Below, piece after piece: positions 8,140 to 19,620 of a stretch of 64,000 nucleotides of DNA. The notes beneath the pieces were generated by a model. That model had not been told where the DNA came from, searched no databases, and was given only the letters and a program-made list of their open reading frames with translations. The stretch is taken from assembly GCF_023016805.1 (NCBI RefSeq), contig NZ_JALKCH010000007.1, positions 224,232-288,231 of the forward strand, written 5' to 3'. Within the stretch, counting starts at the first letter, position 1. Each line of letters opens with the position of its first letter. This DNA is from Ancylobacter crimeensis (GTDB lineage: Bacteria > Pseudomonadota > Alphaproteobacteria > Rhizobiales > Xanthobacteraceae). A program made the position numbers and the translations under genes.

Positions 8140-10032
8140 TCATTCCGCATCCCACCATGTCTCCGCGAGCGTGCCGGAGAGAGAAGGCGTCTGTGGCCGG
8201 GCAACCTTTGTCCAGCGTGCAAGCCATTGATCCGGCGTGTGGAACAGGGGAACCGAGAATTGCGCCGAGATGAGCACGCGGTCCAAAGCCCGGACGGCGG
8301 CAATAAAATCCTCTCTCTCGCGCGCCGCGAGCAGAGCGCGGATCATCGCGTCGGCAGCCGCGTTCCGAAGGCCCATGAAGTTCCGCGTGCCCGGTTGATC
8401 GGCCGCCTCCGAGCCGAAATAGAAGGCCTGCTCATTACCGGGCGACAGCGACTGATCCCAGATATAGGGCACGATGTCGTAGTCGTAGTTCTGCTTGCGC
8501 GTCTCGAACTGCACGTTGTCGACGAGCCGGATGACGAGATCGATGCCGGCGCGTTTCACCATGCGCTGATAGGCGAGAGCGAGCCGTTCCTGATCCTTGG
8601 TGCCGACGACAAGTTCCGGGCGAAGCAGTGCGCCATCCCTCTTGTCGATCATCACGCCGTCGACGAGATGCCAGCCCGCGGCATCGAGCAGGCCGAGCGC
8701 GGTGCGCAGCCTCTCCCGGTCCCGGCCCGATCCATCGGATACCGGCGGCTGCCAGGTGCCCTCCATCACAGGGGGCAGCACGGCGTCGGGGAACGGTGCA
8801 AGCAAGGCGCGCTCGGTTTCGCTGGCCGAACGGTTACGGGCGGAGAGTTCGGAATTCTCATAGAAGCTGGCCGTGCGGGTATAGACGCCGAAATAGAGCT
8901 GCTGATTGATCCATTCGAAGTCGAACAGCTCGACCATCGCCCGGCGCACGCGATTGTCCGCGAAAACCGGACGGCGCATGTTGAAGACGAGCGCGGAGTA
9001 GGGTGCCGGCGTCTGCGTGCCCACATCCTCCAGCACGATCCGCCCATCTCGCCGGGCGGGAATGTCGTAACCCGTCTTCCATCGACCCGGGTCCGTTTCG
9101 AACCGGATATCGTAGAGCCCGCGCTTGAAGGCTTCGAACAAGCCATTGACGTCGCGATAGAAATCGTAGCGCAGGGTGTCGAAGTTATAGAGCCCGCGAT
9201 TCACCGCTAAATCGCGCCCCCAATAATCCGGGGCGCGCCTGAGCACGACGCTTTCCCCCGGCTTCACCTCGCCGCACACATAGGGGCCGCTGCCGAGGGG
9301 AGCCGTGAAGCTGGTGTTCTCGAAGCTGTTCCAATCGGTCGCATGCTTCGACAGAACCGGCATCAGCGCGAGGATCAGAGGCAGTTCGCGATCCTCCTGT
9401 GCCAGCGTGAAACGAATGCCATGCGGACCGATCTGCTCGGCGCGGGCAACCTTTCCGTAATAGGAGCGGTGATTAGGCCGCCCCCTGGCGCGCAGAAGCT
9501 CGTAGGAGAAGAGCACGTCCTCGGGGCTTACCGGCGTGCCGTCGGAAAAGCGCGCGGCGGGGTCGAGCTGGAAGGTCACATGGCTGCGGGCATCGTCGGT
9601 CTCGATCGAGCGTGCAAGCAGGCCGTAGACGGTGAAGGCCTCATCCGGCGAGCGCGCCATCAGGCTCTCGACGATGTTCCAGCGGATGAAGGGTGGCGGC
9701 GTTCCGCGCACGATGAAGGGATTGAGGCTGTCGAAGGTGCCGACCGCCCCCTGCACCAGCCGCCCGCGCCGCGGCGCATCCGGGTTGACGCTTCGATAAT
9801 GGCTGAAACCGGCCTCGTAGAGGGGCATGCCGTGCATCGCCAGACCGTGCATCGGGCCGCCAGCGGACGCTGCGGCAGGAATCCCTTCATCGCTGTCCGG
9901 GGTGGCGGCCGAGGCCCTTGCGACGAGGGGTCTCATCCCGGATACCCCTGCCGCAGCGATCCCGGCGCACAGGATATGCCGCCGTGTGATATCCACCTTT
10001 GCGCATCTCCGTCTCGGATCCGGCCCGGTCAC
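8140..10032 (-). CDS. Family 5 extracellular solute-binding protein (oligopeptide/YejA-like)
   Basis: This large periplasmic binding protein (630 residues) resembles the peptide-binding proteins of YejA/DppA type. It contains DTPRRGRLVQGAVGTFDSLNPF-like sequence near residue 85 and the family pattern FSDGTPVSPEDVLFSYELL near 165. The N terminus ITRRHILCAGIAAAG looks like a twin-arginine signal. A GTG at 9996, preceded by a GGAG ribosome site, is a credible alternative start that begins just before this signal. No permease or ATPase genes adjoin it, so it is an orphan binding protein that may serve a transporter elsewhere. A small secreted protein gene follows. Confidence 0.85.
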   Translation of the reverse strand: MTGPDPRRRCAKVDITRRHILCAGIAAAGVSGMRPLVARASAATPDSDEGIPAAASAGGPMHGLAMHGMPLYEAGFSHYRSVNPDAPRRGRLVQGAVGTFDSLNPFIVRGTPPPFIRWNIVESLMARSPDEAFTVYGLLARSIETDDARSHVTFQLDPAARFSDGTPVSPEDVLFSYELLRARGRPNHRSYYGKVARAEQIGPHGIRFTLAQEDRELPLILALMPVLSKHATDWNSFENTSFTAPLGSGPYVCGEVKPGESVVLRRAPDYWGRDLAVNRGLYNFDTLRYDFYRDVNGLFEAFKRGLYDIRFETDPGRWKTGYDIPARRDGRIVLEDVGTQTPAPYSALVFNMRRPVFADNRVRRAMVELFDFEWINQQLYFGVYTRTASFYENSELSARNRSASETERALLAPFPDAVLPPVMEGTWQPPVSDGSGRDRERLRTALGLLDAAGWHLVDGVMIDKRDGALLRPELVVGTKDQERLALAYQRMVKRAGIDLVIRLVDNVQFETRKQNYDYDIVPYIWDQSLSPGNEQAFYFGSEAADQPGTRNFMGLRNAAADAMIRALLAAREREDFIAAVRALDRVLISAQFSVPLFHTPDQWLARWTKVARPQTPSLSGTLAETWWDAE

Positions 10033-10196
10033 GCCTCATGACCGTCCGAATCAGAGATAGTATGTACGCCTCAAGGGAATTCTCCGACGGCCACGGTCTT
10101 GCCTCAATTGGTCGTGAGACACCCCTCAACCTGAGATGGCGCCTAGGCGTCCGCCTGACGTCGGCGTGCCGACGGTTTGCTCGACAGGACAACGAA

Positions 10197-10982
10197 ATGA
10201 TCCGACGTTCGTCTCTCGCGCCGCGTAGTGCGGCCAAGCTCGTCGCCGCGCTTGCGGTGGCCTCGTTCCTCGGCGGCGCCACCGGCGCATTCGCCCAGAC
10301 GGCCCCGGCGAAACCTGCCGCCAAGCCTGCTGCGAAGCCCGCTGCGCAGAACGCCCAGCCCGCCGCTCCCGCGGCGCCGGCCCAGGCCGCGCAGACCCAG
10401 CAGATTCCCGCGGTGGCGATTCCGTGGATCAAGCGCTGTGCGGATGATCCCAATATCAAGAAGCAGGTCTGCAACATGGAGCAGACCATCATCGCCGATA
10501 CCGGGCAGTTCCTCGTGCGCTTCGGCCTGTTCGAGGTGAAGGACGACCCGAAGAAGATGTTCACGGTCGCGTTCCCGACCGGCATCCTGCTACGCAATGG
10601 CTTCCGCGTCGCGCTCGCCGGCGAGCAGCCGCTGACCGGCACCTTCGTGATGTGCGACGACAAGGTCTGCCGCGGCGACCTCCAGGTCGATGCCGCCTTC
10701 ATCGACCGCATGAAGAAGGCCCCCGGCCTGACCCTGCAGGTCGCCAATGCCGTTGGTCGCGTGATCTCCTACCCGATCGGCCTCGGCGATTTCGGCAAGA
10801 CCTATGACGGTCCGCAGACCGACCAGAAGCAGTTCGAAGCCCAGGTTCAGAAGATCCAGGACCAGGTGCGTGCCCGCCAGCAGCAGGTGCAGGCCGAGCA
10901 GCAGCAGATGGAACAGAAAACCAAGGAAGGGCTGGAGAAGCTCGGCGCCGAGAAGCTGAAGCAGAACCCGCCGGCCCAGTGA
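10197..10982 (+). CDS. IalB-family (invasion-associated locus B) secreted protein
   Basis: The 261-residue product starts at the ATG at 10197 with SD-like CAGGAC upstream. It has a signal peptide ending AFAQ near residue 35, then an Ala/Pro/Lys repeat linker (AAKPAAK-type) to about residue 68. The IalB domain follows, with a CAD...CNMEQTI...V-type cysteine pair (KRCADDPNIKKQVC). The C terminus (about 215-261) is a Gln/Lys-rich helix likely to form a coiled coil. In Bartonella, IalB affects erythrocyte entry, but the family is widespread in free-living alphaproteobacteria, where its role is unclear. A strong terminator follows. Confidence 0.85.
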   Translation: MIRRSSLAPRSAAKLVAALAVASFLGGATGAFAQTAPAKPAAKPAAKPAAQNAQPAAPAAPAQAAQTQQIPAVAIPWIKRCADDPNIKKQVCNMEQTIIADTGQFLVRFGLFEVKDDPKKMFTVAFPTGILLRNGFRVALAGEQPLTGTFVMCDDKVCRGDLQVDAAFIDRMKKAPGLTLQVANAVGRVISYPIGLGDFGKTYDGPQTDQKQFEAQVQKIQDQVRARQQQVQAEQQQMEQKTKEGLEKLGAEKLKQNPPAQ

Positions 10983-11010
10983 CGCCAAGGCGTCCGGCCT
11001 GAATAGCGAT

Positions 11011-11041
11011 AAGGGCGTCCGCTGCCGCGGACGCCCTTTTT
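11011..11041 (+). terminator. Rho-independent terminator after ialB
   Basis: AAGGGCGTCCGC and GCGGACGCCCTT are perfect 12-base complements separated by the four-base loop TGCC, and the stem runs into five T residues. It begins 28 bases after the ialB-family stop codon and precedes lipA. Confidence 0.92.
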
Positions 11042-11165
11042 CATGCTTGCCATGCGGCAGCCGGGCAGCCGTCCCGCGCGGTGGAGGCTTTCCTCCACGG
11101 CCATTCGCGCCTAAGTGAAGACAGGTGGTACGTCGCCGCTCTTCTTTTCGTCCAGCGGGTCCTGC

Positions 11166-12176
11166 ATGGTCGTCGTCGTCAACACGCTGAACCGCCCCCG
11201 TCACCCGGAAAAGGCCAATCGGCCCGAGACCCCGGTTCTGCGCAAGCCGGACTGGATTCGCGTGCGCGCGCCCGGCACGCCGGGCTGGGCCGAGACCGCA
11301 AAGATCGTCCGCGCGAACGGCCTCGTCACGGTGTGCGAGGAGGCGAGCTGCCCGAATATTGGCGAGTGCTGGCAGAAGAAGCACGCCACCTTCATGATCA
11401 TGGGCGACACCTGCACGCGCGCCTGCTCGTTCTGCAATGTGCGCACCGGCCTGCCGAATGCGCTGGATCCGGACGAACCGCAGAAGGTGGCCGAAGCGGT
11501 GGCCAAGCTCGGCCTTGAACACGTCGTCGTGACGTCGGTGGACCGCGACGACCTCGCGGATGGCGGCGCCGAACATTTCGCCCGCACCATCCGGGCCATC
11601 CGTGCGCTCAACCCGACGACCACCATCGAGGTGCTCACCCCCGATTTCCTGCGCAAGGAGGGGGCTCTGGAGGTCGTGGTCGAGGCGCGGCCGGATGTGT
11701 TCAATCACAATCTGGAATGCGTGCCCTCGCTCTATCTCACCGTGCGGCCGGGCGCGCGCTATTTCCATTCGCTGCGCGTGCTGCAGCGGGTGAAGGAGCT
11801 GGACGACTCGATCTTCACCAAGTCCGGCATCATGGTCGGCCTCGGCGAGGTGCGGAACGAGGTGCTGCAGCTGATGGACGACCTGCGCTCGGCGGAGGTG
11901 GATTTCATGACCATCGGCCAGTACCTGCAACCCACCCGCAAGCACCACGAGGTGAAGGCCTTCGTCACCCCGGATGAGTTCAAGTCCTACGAGGCGATCG
12001 CCTATGCCAAGGGCTTCCTGATGGTGTCGTCGAGCCCGCTCACCCGTTCGTCGCACCATGCCGGCGAGGATTTCGCACGGCTGCGTGCGGCCCGCGAGGC
12101 GAAGCGCGGAACAGCAGGATCTACGGCGAGCCATCCGACGAAAACGGTGCCCGGCCCCGTGGGGCAGCCGGCCTGA
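11166..12176 (+). CDS. lipA: LipA, lipoyl synthase
   Basis: LipA is a radical-SAM enzyme that inserts two sulfur atoms into the octanoyl group on E2 subunits and the glycine cleavage H protein. The sequence shows the N-terminal auxiliary-cluster cysteines ([12 protein letters not shown], around residue 58) and the radical SAM motif CTRACSFC near residue 83. It also has [16 protein letters not shown] and the family C-terminal [15 protein letters not shown] segment, here [12 protein letters not shown]. An upstream in-frame ATG at 11115 would add 17 atypical residues; 11166 gives the usual 336-residue length. The ratA-like gene starts four bases after its stop, indicating one transcript. Confidence 0.96.
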   Translation: MVVVVNTLNRPRHPEKANRPETPVLRKPDWIRVRAPGTPGWAETAKIVRANGLVTVCEEASCPNIGECWQKKHATFMIMGDTCTRACSFCNVRTGLPNALDPDEPQKVAEAVAKLGLEHVVVTSVDRDDLADGGAEHFARTIRAIRALNPTTTIEVLTPDFLRKEGALEVVVEARPDVFNHNLECVPSLYLTVRPGARYFHSLRVLQRVKELDDSIFTKSGIMVGLGEVRNEVLQLMDDLRSAEVDFMTIGQYLQPTRKHHEVKAFVTPDEFKSYEAIAYAKGFLMVSSSPLTRSSHHAGEDFARLRAAREAKRGTAGSTASHPTKTVPGPVGQPA

Positions 12177-12180
12177 CGCC

Positions 12181-12666
12181 ATGCCCTCATTCCGCAACAA
12201 CAGGCGGGTGCGCCATACCGCCGCCGACATGTTCGACCTCGTCGCCGATGTCGAGCGCTACCCCGAATTCGTGCCGCTGTGCGAAAGCCTGACTGTCCGC
12301 CGGAAGGTGGCGAGCGGTGATGGCGTCGATATCCTCGTGGCCGACATGACCGTCGCCTACAAGGTTTTCCGCGAATCCTTCGCCAGTCGCGTCACGCTGG
12401 ACCGGCCACGCCTCAGCATCGTGGTAGAATATCTCGACGGCCCCTTCAGCCGACTGGAAAACCGCTGGTCGTTCAGGGATCTGCCGGCAGAGGACGGAAG
12501 CCCGTCGCCGCTCTGCGAGGTGGGTTTCTTCATCTCCTACGAGTTCCGCTCGCGTACGCTCGGCCTGCTGATGGGCGCCATGTTCGATGCTGCCTTCCGG
12601 CGCTTCGCCGAGGCCTTCGAGAAGCGGGCGGATGTGGTCTACGGGGTCGGCACAAGCGCGGGCTGA
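12181..12666 (+). CDS. RatA/COQ10-type START-domain protein
   Basis: The 161-residue protein is a polyketide-cyclase/START-fold member of the COQ10-RatA family. The N-terminal MFDLVADVERYPEFVPLC is the family hallmark, followed by FRESFASRVTLDRP and the FEFRSRTLGLLMG-like helix near the C terminus. In mitochondria COQ10 supports ubiquinone function. In Escherichia coli RatA was described as a ribosome-association toxin, so the functional name is uncertain. The ATG four bases after lipA is the start, because upstream codons in this frame overlap lipA. It is convergent with cinA-C, three bases between stops. Confidence 0.85.
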   Translation: MPSFRNNRRVRHTAADMFDLVADVERYPEFVPLCESLTVRRKVASGDGVDILVADMTVAYKVFRESFASRVTLDRPRLSIVVEYLDGPFSRLENRWSFRDLPAEDGSPSPLCEVGFFISYEFRSRTLGLLMGAMFDAAFRRFAEAFEKRADVVYGVGTSAG

Positions 12667-12668
12667 GT

Positions 12669-13157
12669 TCAGCGCGCCAGTTCCTTCAGCATGGACAGGG
12701 CGGTCAGCACGGAGGAGCGGCGCACGCCCTCGCGGTCCTGACCGGCAAAGACCTCGCGCCGCTCGATCAGCCGTCCGTCGCGCCGCTGCGCGGCAAAATG
12801 CACGAGGCCCACCGGCTTTTCCGCGCTTCCCCCGCCAGGTCCTGCTATGCCTGTGACCGACACTCCGATCGAGGTGCCGGCCACGGCGAGCAGGCCGGCC
12901 ACCATCTCGCGTGCGGTCTGGGGACTCACCGCACCATGGGCGTCGAGCGTCGCCTCGCTGACTCCGAGGACGGCGACCTTGGCGGCGTTCGAATAGGTGA
13001 CGAAGGCGCGATCCACCACGTCGGACGAGCCGGCGATCGCGGTCAGCGCTCCGCAGACCAGACCCCCGGTGCAGGATTCAGCCGTCGCTGCGGTCCAGCC
13101 ACGCGCCCGGCAGAGCGCCAGTACGCCCTTTGCCGCTGCTTCGATCTCGCGATCCAT
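12669..13157 (-). CDS. CinA C-terminal family protein (NMN amidohydrolase type, PncC)
   Basis: The 162-residue stand-alone CinA C-terminal domain shows ATAESCTGGLVCGALTAIAGSS, the catalytic serine-containing segment, and SVTGIAGPGGG. YgaD/PncC members deamidate nicotinamide mononucleotide in NAD recycling. There is no N-terminal molybdopterin-binding COG1058 domain, so this is the short form. It lies nine bases downstream of ispDF on the same strand and is probably co-transcribed with it. Confidence 0.9.
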   Translation of the reverse strand: MDREIEAAAKGVLALCRARGWTAATAESCTGGLVCGALTAIAGSSDVVDRAFVTYSNAAKVAVLGVSEATLDAHGAVSPQTAREMVAGLLAVAGTSIGVSVTGIAGPGGGSAEKPVGLVHFAAQRRDGRLIERREVFAGQDREGVRRSSVLTALSMLKELAR

Positions 13158-13166
13158 CCGCTTCTC

Positions 13167-14333
13167 CTATTCGTCACACCATGGCAGGCGTACGGTAGCG
13201 GTCGCCAGCGCGGCAATGCCCTCGCGCCGTCCGGTGAAGCCGAGGCGCTCGCTGGTGGTCGCCTTCACGCTGACGCGGCTGGGCGGGATACCGGCGATCT
13301 CGGCAATCCGGGCCCGCATGGCCTCGCGGTGGGGGCCGATCTTGGGCGCTTCGCACACCACGGTCGAATCGAGATGGGCGACGATTCCGCCCCGCGCGCG
13401 CAGCAGGGCGATGGCATGTGCCAGGAAGCGATCCGACGACGCACCCTTCCATTGCGGATCGGAGGGCGGGAAATGGCTGCCGATGTCGCCGTCGCCGAGC
13501 GTGCCGAGCACGGCGTCGGTCAGCGCATGAAGAACGACGTCCGCATCCGAATGACCGGCGAGGCCGGCGATGTGGGGAATGGCGATGCCTCCGAGCATGA
13601 CGTGGTCGCCCGCGCCGAAGGCGTGCACGTCATAGCCCGTCGCCGAGCGCACGTCGGCGAGGGTCAGGGCGATCTGGCGCTCGGCGTCCACGAAATCCTC
13701 CGCTGTGGTGATCTTCACATTCGCCGCTTCCCCCGAAAAGGCGAACACCGGATGACCGGCCGCCTCGGCCACCGCGGCATCGTCGGTCAGATCGCTGCGG
13801 TGAAGCGCGCGGTGCGCGGCGAGGATAAGAGGAAAGCGGAAGGCCTGCGGCGTCTGCACGCGGCGCAGGCCCTCGCGATCGGGGCCTGCCGACAGCGTGC
13901 CGTTCCCGGCGTGGGCCTTGACGGTGTCAGTGAGGGTCAGCGCCGGTACCGCGGCGCCGTGAGAAGCCGCCGCCTCGATCGCCCGGCCGACGAGTTCGGC
14001 GGTGAGAAAAGGCCGTGCCGCGTCGTGGATCAGAACGAGATCCGGCGCATCGCCCGCAATGGCCTCGAGGCCCGCCTTGACGGAGGCCTGCCGCGTCTCT
14101 CCGCCCGTACAGAAGGCAATCTCTCCCGGCAGGCCGGCAAGCGCCTCGGTGCATGCCGCTTCGTCGTTCTGGTGGATGACCACACGGATACGACGGATGC
14201 GGGGATCGGCAGAAAAACATTCCACGGTCCGTCGCAGCAGCGGCTTGCCACCTACGGCACGAAGCTGCTTCGGCACGCCCGCTCCCGCCCGCAGCCCGCG
14301 TCCCGCCGCCACCACCACTACATCCGTCGTCAT
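13167..14333 (-). CDS. ispDF: Bifunctional IspD/IspF (MEP isoprenoid pathway)
   Basis: This 388-residue fusion joins 2-C-methyl-D-erythritol 4-phosphate cytidylyltransferase (residues 1 to about 225) to MECDP synthase (about 228-388). IspD features are [18 protein letters not shown], the glycine/lysine-rich CTP loop, and [10 protein letters not shown]. IspF features are [17 protein letters not shown], with metal-binding Asp and His, and [18 protein letters not shown]. IspDF fusions are common in alphaproteobacteria and let two non-consecutive steps share one polypeptide. The ATG at 14333 begins exactly before the first beta strand, and an ATG two codons upstream is also possible. cinA-C follows. 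Confidence 0.95.
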   Translation of the reverse strand: MTTDVVVVAAGRGLRAGAGVPKQLRAVGGKPLLRRTVECFSADPRIRRIRVVIHQNDEAACTEALAGLPGEIAFCTGGETRQASVKAGLEAIAGDAPDLVLIHDAARPFLTAELVGRAIEAAASHGAAVPALTLTDTVKAHAGNGTLSAGPDREGLRRVQTPQAFRFPLILAAHRALHRSDLTDDAAVAEAAGHPVFAFSGEAANVKITTAEDFVDAERQIALTLADVRSATGYDVHAFGAGDHVMLGGIAIPHIAGLAGHSDADVVLHALTDAVLGTLGDGDIGSHFPPSDPQWKGASSDRFLAHAIALLRARGGIVAHLDSTVVCEAPKIGPHREAMRARIAEIAGIPPSRVSVKATTSERLGFTGRREGIAALATATVRLPWCDE

Positions 14334-14651
14334 GCACATCGTCCGCGGATCATTCTTTTGACACGGGTGGACGGTCCTGCCGGGTGGCGGCGCGTCTTGC
14401 CCTTGGTCACCGTTTAGCGCAAAAGCAAAATGGCGCGATAGCTCCTCGTGTTGCCCGCAGGCCCTCCAGCCGTCGAATGTCGCATTTTGCCGCGGCATGC
14501 CTCATATCGCCCGCCTTTTGCGCGAAACGGCATGTCTCGCATGCAGCGGGATGACGTCTTCGCATAAGTGGGGGGTTGATGCGGGTGGCCGATGGCTATT
14601 ATATGAGCACGCCCATCCGGGCTTATTTAATGTGCACCGAGTGATCACAGC
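14334..14651. other. Intergenic region between divergent ispDF and dusB
   Basis: These 318 bases carry no convincing gene. The part nearest dusB (about 14590-14640) is less GC-rich, with TTATATGAG and CTTATTTAAT stretches, and is where promoters for the dusB-ntrBC operon would be expected. I see no confident -35/-10 pair or sigma-54 element. Confidence 0.5.
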
Positions 14652-15680
14652 TTGATCCGACCTGCCGCCGACACATCTTTTGGCATTGGAACCGTGAGGC
14701 TGCCGAACCCGGTGCTGCTTGCGCCGATGGCGGGCATTACGGACGCTCCGTTTCGGCGCATGGCGCAACGCTTCGGCGCCGGTCTCGTCGTCTCCGAAAT
14801 GGTGGCAAGCGACGCGTTGACACGCGGCCATGCCGAGACGGTGGTGCGGGCGGAAGGCGAGGGGATCGCCGTCCATGCCGTCCAGCTCGCTGGCAACGAA
14901 CCGATAGCGATGGCAGAGGCGGCGCGCCATGTGGAAGGCGCGGGTGCTGCCATCATCGACATCAACATGGGTTGCCCCGCCAAGCGTGTAACCACTGGCC
15001 TCGCCGGTTCGGCCCTGCTGCGCGACCTCGATCTGGCGACGCGAATCCTCGCCGCCGTCGTGGGCGCCGTCCGTGTGCCGGTGACGCTGAAGACGCGGCT
15101 CTCCTGGGACGACACCGCGCTCGTCGCGCCCGAGCTTGCCCGTCGTGCCGAGGCGCTCGGCATCGCCATGGTCACGATCCATGGCCGCACCCGTTGCCAG
15201 TTTTACACCGGCAGCGCCAACTGGTCGGCGATCCGGGCGGTGAAGGAAGCCGTGAGCATTCCCGTGATCGCCAATGGCGATCTGACGATGGCGGACGATG
15301 CACCGGCCATGCTCGAAGTCTCCGCCGCGGATGGCGTCATGATCGGACGCGGTGCGCAGGGTCGGCCCTGGTTTCCGGGGCAGGTGGCACGGCGACTGGC
15401 CGATGGCGTCACACCTGCGGACCCGGACCTCGACACCCAGCGCGACGTGCTGCTGGAACTCTATGATGGCTGGCTGTGCCACTATGGCCGTGACCTCGGC
15501 GTGCGCACGGCACGCAAGCATATCGGTTGGGCGCTGGAGGCGGCGGCGATCCGTGCGGGCCGCCCGGCACTCGACGGGCATGCCTGGCGCAGCCGCCTGC
15601 TGATGCTCGACGACCCTGCCCTCGTAACCGATGGCATACGTACCGCCTTCGACGATCTGTCCTGGAGATGTGCAGCATGA
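14652..15680 (+). CDS. dusB: DusB, tRNA-dihydrouridine synthase (NifR3-like)
   Basis: DusB is an FMN enzyme that reduces specific tRNA uridines. Visible signatures are [14 protein letters not shown] near residue 24, the [11 protein letters not shown] motif with the catalytic cysteine near 103, [18 protein letters not shown], and VIANGDL with [13 protein letters not shown]. The start is uncertain. A TTG at 14652 gives 342 residues, while a GTG at 14694 would still leave the whole TIM barrel. The stop overlaps the ntrB ATG in an ATGA junction, the classic nifR3-ntrB-ntrC arrangement, so translation of ntrB is probably coupled. Confidence 0.93.
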   Translation: MIRPAADTSFGIGTVRLPNPVLLAPMAGITDAPFRRMAQRFGAGLVVSEMVASDALTRGHAETVVRAEGEGIAVHAVQLAGNEPIAMAEAARHVEGAGAAIIDINMGCPAKRVTTGLAGSALLRDLDLATRILAAVVGAVRVPVTLKTRLSWDDTALVAPELARRAEALGIAMVTIHGRTRCQFYTGSANWSAIRAVKEAVSIPVIANGDLTMADDAPAMLEVSAADGVMIGRGAQGRPWFPGQVARRLADGVTPADPDLDTQRDVLLELYDGWLCHYGRDLGVRTARKHIGWALEAAAIRAGRPALDGHAWRSRLLMLDDPALVTDGIRTAFDDLSWRCAA

Positions 15681-16810
15681 GATCGGCGAAGTCCGAGCGG
15701 TCCGCAGATGGAAGCAAGGCGATGCTGACCGACGCCATCGTCAACGCCCTGCCGCATCCGGTGATCACGGTGGCGGGTGACGACCGTATCGTCGATGCCA
15801 ATGTCGCTGCCGAGGCCTTCTTCGAAGTCGGCCTCGCGGTACTGGCGCGCCACAAATTCCATGAGTTCGTGCCCTTCGGCAGCCCTCTGCTGGCGCTGAT
15901 CGAGCAGGTGCGCGCCCGTGGTGCGGCGGTAAACGAGTATCGCGTGGACCTAGGCACGCCGCGGAATGGCGGCGAGCGTATCGTCGACATCCATGTCGCG
16001 CCGCTGCCGGAATGTCCCGGCCATGTCGTCATCATGCTTCAGGAGCGGACCATCGCCGACAAGATGGACCGCCAGCTTACCCATCGCGGCGCCGCACGTT
16101 CGGTCACGGCACTGGCCTCCATGCTGGCGCACGAGATCAAGAACCCGCTCTCCGGCATACGCGGGGCGGCGCAGCTCCTGGAGATCTCCGCCAGCGACGA
16201 CGACCGCTCGCTGACTCGCCTCATCATGGATGAAGCCGACCGCATCGTGAAGCTGGTCGACCGCATGGAGGTGTTCTCCGACGAACGCCCGGTGGACCGG
16301 GAACCGGTGAATATCCACGCGGTGCTCGAGCATGTCCGCACGCTGGCTTCGTCCGGCTTTGCCCGCCATATCCGCTTCGTCGAGGAATACGACCCCTCGC
16401 TGCCGCCGGTGCTGGCCAATCGCGATCAGCTTATCCAGGTGTTCCTCAATCTGGTGAAGAACGCGGCCGAGTCGGTGGGTGACGCGGCGGATGGCGAGAT
16501 CCATCTGACGACCGCGTTCCGCCCCGGCGTGCGCCTCACCGTGCCCGGCTCGACGGCGCGGGTGAGCCTGCCGCTGGAATTCTGCGTGAAGGACAATGGT
16601 CCCGGCGTGCCCGAAGACCTGATGCCCCATTTGTTCGACCCCTTCGTCACCACCAAGCCTACCGGCACCGGCCTCGGCCTCGCCCTCGTCGCCAAGATTG
16701 TCGGCGACCATGGCGGCATCATCGAGTGCGACAGCCAGCCACGCCGTACCACCTTCCGAGTCCTGATGCCCATGTATCGCGGCGCCCGCACGGACGCCGA
16801 GCAGAGCTGA
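15677..16810 (+). CDS. ntrB: NtrB, nitrogen-regulation sensor histidine kinase (NR-II)
   Basis: NtrB phosphorylates or dephosphorylates NtrC according to PII status. The 377-residue soluble kinase has an N-terminal PAS domain ([26 protein letters not shown]), the phospho-acceptor region [19 protein letters not shown] with His near residue 152, an N box NLVKNAAES, and G boxes DNGPGVP and GTGLGLALV. No membrane segments are visible, as expected. The ATG at 15677 overlaps the dusB stop by four bases, and another ATG three codons earlier (15668) is possible. ntrC begins eight bases after its stop. Confidence 0.95.
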   Translation: MRSAKSERSADGSKAMLTDAIVNALPHPVITVAGDDRIVDANVAAEAFFEVGLAVLARHKFHEFVPFGSPLLALIEQVRARGAAVNEYRVDLGTPRNGGERIVDIHVAPLPECPGHVVIMLQERTIADKMDRQLTHRGAARSVTALASMLAHEIKNPLSGIRGAAQLLEISASDDDRSLTRLIMDEADRIVKLVDRMEVFSDERPVDREPVNIHAVLEHVRTLASSGFARHIRFVEEYDPSLPPVLANRDQLIQVFLNLVKNAAESVGDAADGEIHLTTAFRPGVRLTVPGSTARVSLPLEFCVKDNGPGVPEDLMPHLFDPFVTTKPTGTGLGLALVAKIVGDHGGIIECDSQPRRTTFRVLMPMYRGARTDAEQS

Positions 16811-16818
16811 GAGCCGCC

Positions 16819-18264
<1,446 letters not shown>

Positions 18265-18313
18265 TTGCGTCACGCGTACTCCGGGTCGGTTCCCATCAGC
18301 CGTAGGGTACGCA

Positions 18314-19447
18314 ATGACGCATGCTTTCTTTGCCGGGACGGGCGCAGGTACGCCTTCGTCTCGTCCGCACCGCCTTGAATATATCGACGGCCTGCGCGGC
18401 CTCGCGATTGCGATGGTCGTGCTGTACCACGCCTTCGCACGCTGGCCAGACAGCTATCCCTACAAGTCCATCTTCGCGCAATACGCGATATTTGACACCC
18501 GGATAACCGGGGTCCAACTATTTTTCATCATATCCGGCTTTGTCATTGTCATGACTCTGGAGAAATCCGGAAGTTTCATGAGTTTTTTGTTCAAACGCTG
18601 GATCCGGTTATTCCCGGCGATGCTGGCCTGCTCGCTCATCATAATCGGAACAGCATTTCTTTTTCCCGAAAGACCTGCCGGAGCCCCGAATTTGACGCAA
18701 GTCATTCCGGGGCTCACCTTTCTGAGCCCGGCAACGCTCCGCGTGCTGACCGGGGGTCTCTTTGCGGGGGATACCATCGAGGGCGCGTTCTGGTCGCTCT
18801 TTCTCGAGGTCCGCTTCTATCTGATCTTCGGCACCCTCTTCTTCATTTTCGGCCGGCGCGTCGCTCTCGTCTCGCTGCTGGCCATCTATCTGCTCGCCCT
18901 CGCCGTCCTCATGCTGACGGATGCAGACGGGTTGTTCCATTTCGCTGCACTGGTGAGATATGAGGACAGCGTGGCCCGCGGCGTTGCCGCGCTCGGATTT
19001 GGCGAGTTCATCTGGTTTTTCGCCGGCGCGCTCTACTTCGAATATACCTGCACCGGGAAACGGGCCGTTCTGGCTGCGGCTTTCGGGTCCAGCCTGCTGG
19101 GTGCCCTTGCCAGCGGGCAGCCGATCGGCGCGTCCCTTTTCATCATTTTCGTGTTTCTGGGAGCCGTACTGATTCCTGCCATCGGGAAACTGCTCTGCCT
19201 TTCGCCGTTCCAGTTCATCGGCTTCATCAGTTACCCGCTCTACCTCGTCCACGAAAACATGATGGTGGCCATGATCACGAAGATTGGTCGCGCCTTTCCA
19301 TTCACGCCTCATCTGCTCATCCCGCTGCTGCCGATCGCATCGGTAGTTGCTCTGGGCTACGTCGTGGCGCGCTGGGTCGAGCCACCGACCCGCACCGCGA
19401 TCCATCAGTTGCTGACCCGCTTCGGGAACACCCCGCTCATGGTGTGA
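18314..19447 (+). CDS. Acyltransferase-3 (OafA/YrhL-type) membrane protein
   Basis: This is a 377-residue integral membrane acyltransferase. The N terminus HRLEYIDGLRGLAIAMVVLYHAF holds the family's diagnostic D-G-L-R-G and His residues, followed by VQLFFIISGFVI and about nine further hydrophobic segments. Such proteins acylate surface polysaccharides, Nod factors or lipids, and the substrate cannot be read here. It sits alone between ntrC (49 bases away) and ntrY (173 bases away), interrupting the usual ntrBC-ntrYX order, and its coding region contains more AT-rich codons than its neighbours. This suggests later insertion into the locus. Confidence 0.88.
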   Translation: MTHAFFAGTGAGTPSSRPHRLEYIDGLRGLAIAMVVLYHAFARWPDSYPYKSIFAQYAIFDTRITGVQLFFIISGFVIVMTLEKSGSFMSFLFKRWIRLFPAMLACSLIIIGTAFLFPERPAGAPNLTQVIPGLTFLSPATLRVLTGGLFAGDTIEGAFWSLFLEVRFYLIFGTLFFIFGRRVALVSLLAIYLLALAVLMLTDADGLFHFAALVRYEDSVARGVAALGFGEFIWFFAGALYFEYTCTGKRAVLAAAFGSSLLGALASGQPIGASLFIIFVFLGAVLIPAIGKLLCLSPFQFIGFISYPLYLVHENMMVAMITKIGRAFPFTPHLLIPLLPIASVVALGYVVARWVEPPTRTAIHQLLTRFGNTPLMV

Positions 19448-19620
19448 GGGAAAGCTGCTGCGCATCACCCGGTCTCACGTTGCGATCACGCGCAAGTCAC
19501 GTGGATGAGCGCGGGAAAATGCGGCCCCCCACTGGCCTATGTCACATTTTTGCACCAGTGTCGTTCCACTGCATCAGGTCAGGCGGTTCGCAGCGAATCG
19601 CCGTCTCATGAAGGTGGTGC

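Noticed and set aside
12850..14417. Long open frame on the plus strand opposite ispDF and cinA-C
   Set aside because: Its translation is rich in Arg, Gly and His without family features, and is the complement of well-supported genes in a GC-rich genome.
18990..19600. Possible sigma-54 promoter (CTGGCC...TTGCA) before ntrY
   Set aside because: The GG and GC dinucleotides are 16 bases apart rather than 10, so the spacing does not fit sigma-54.
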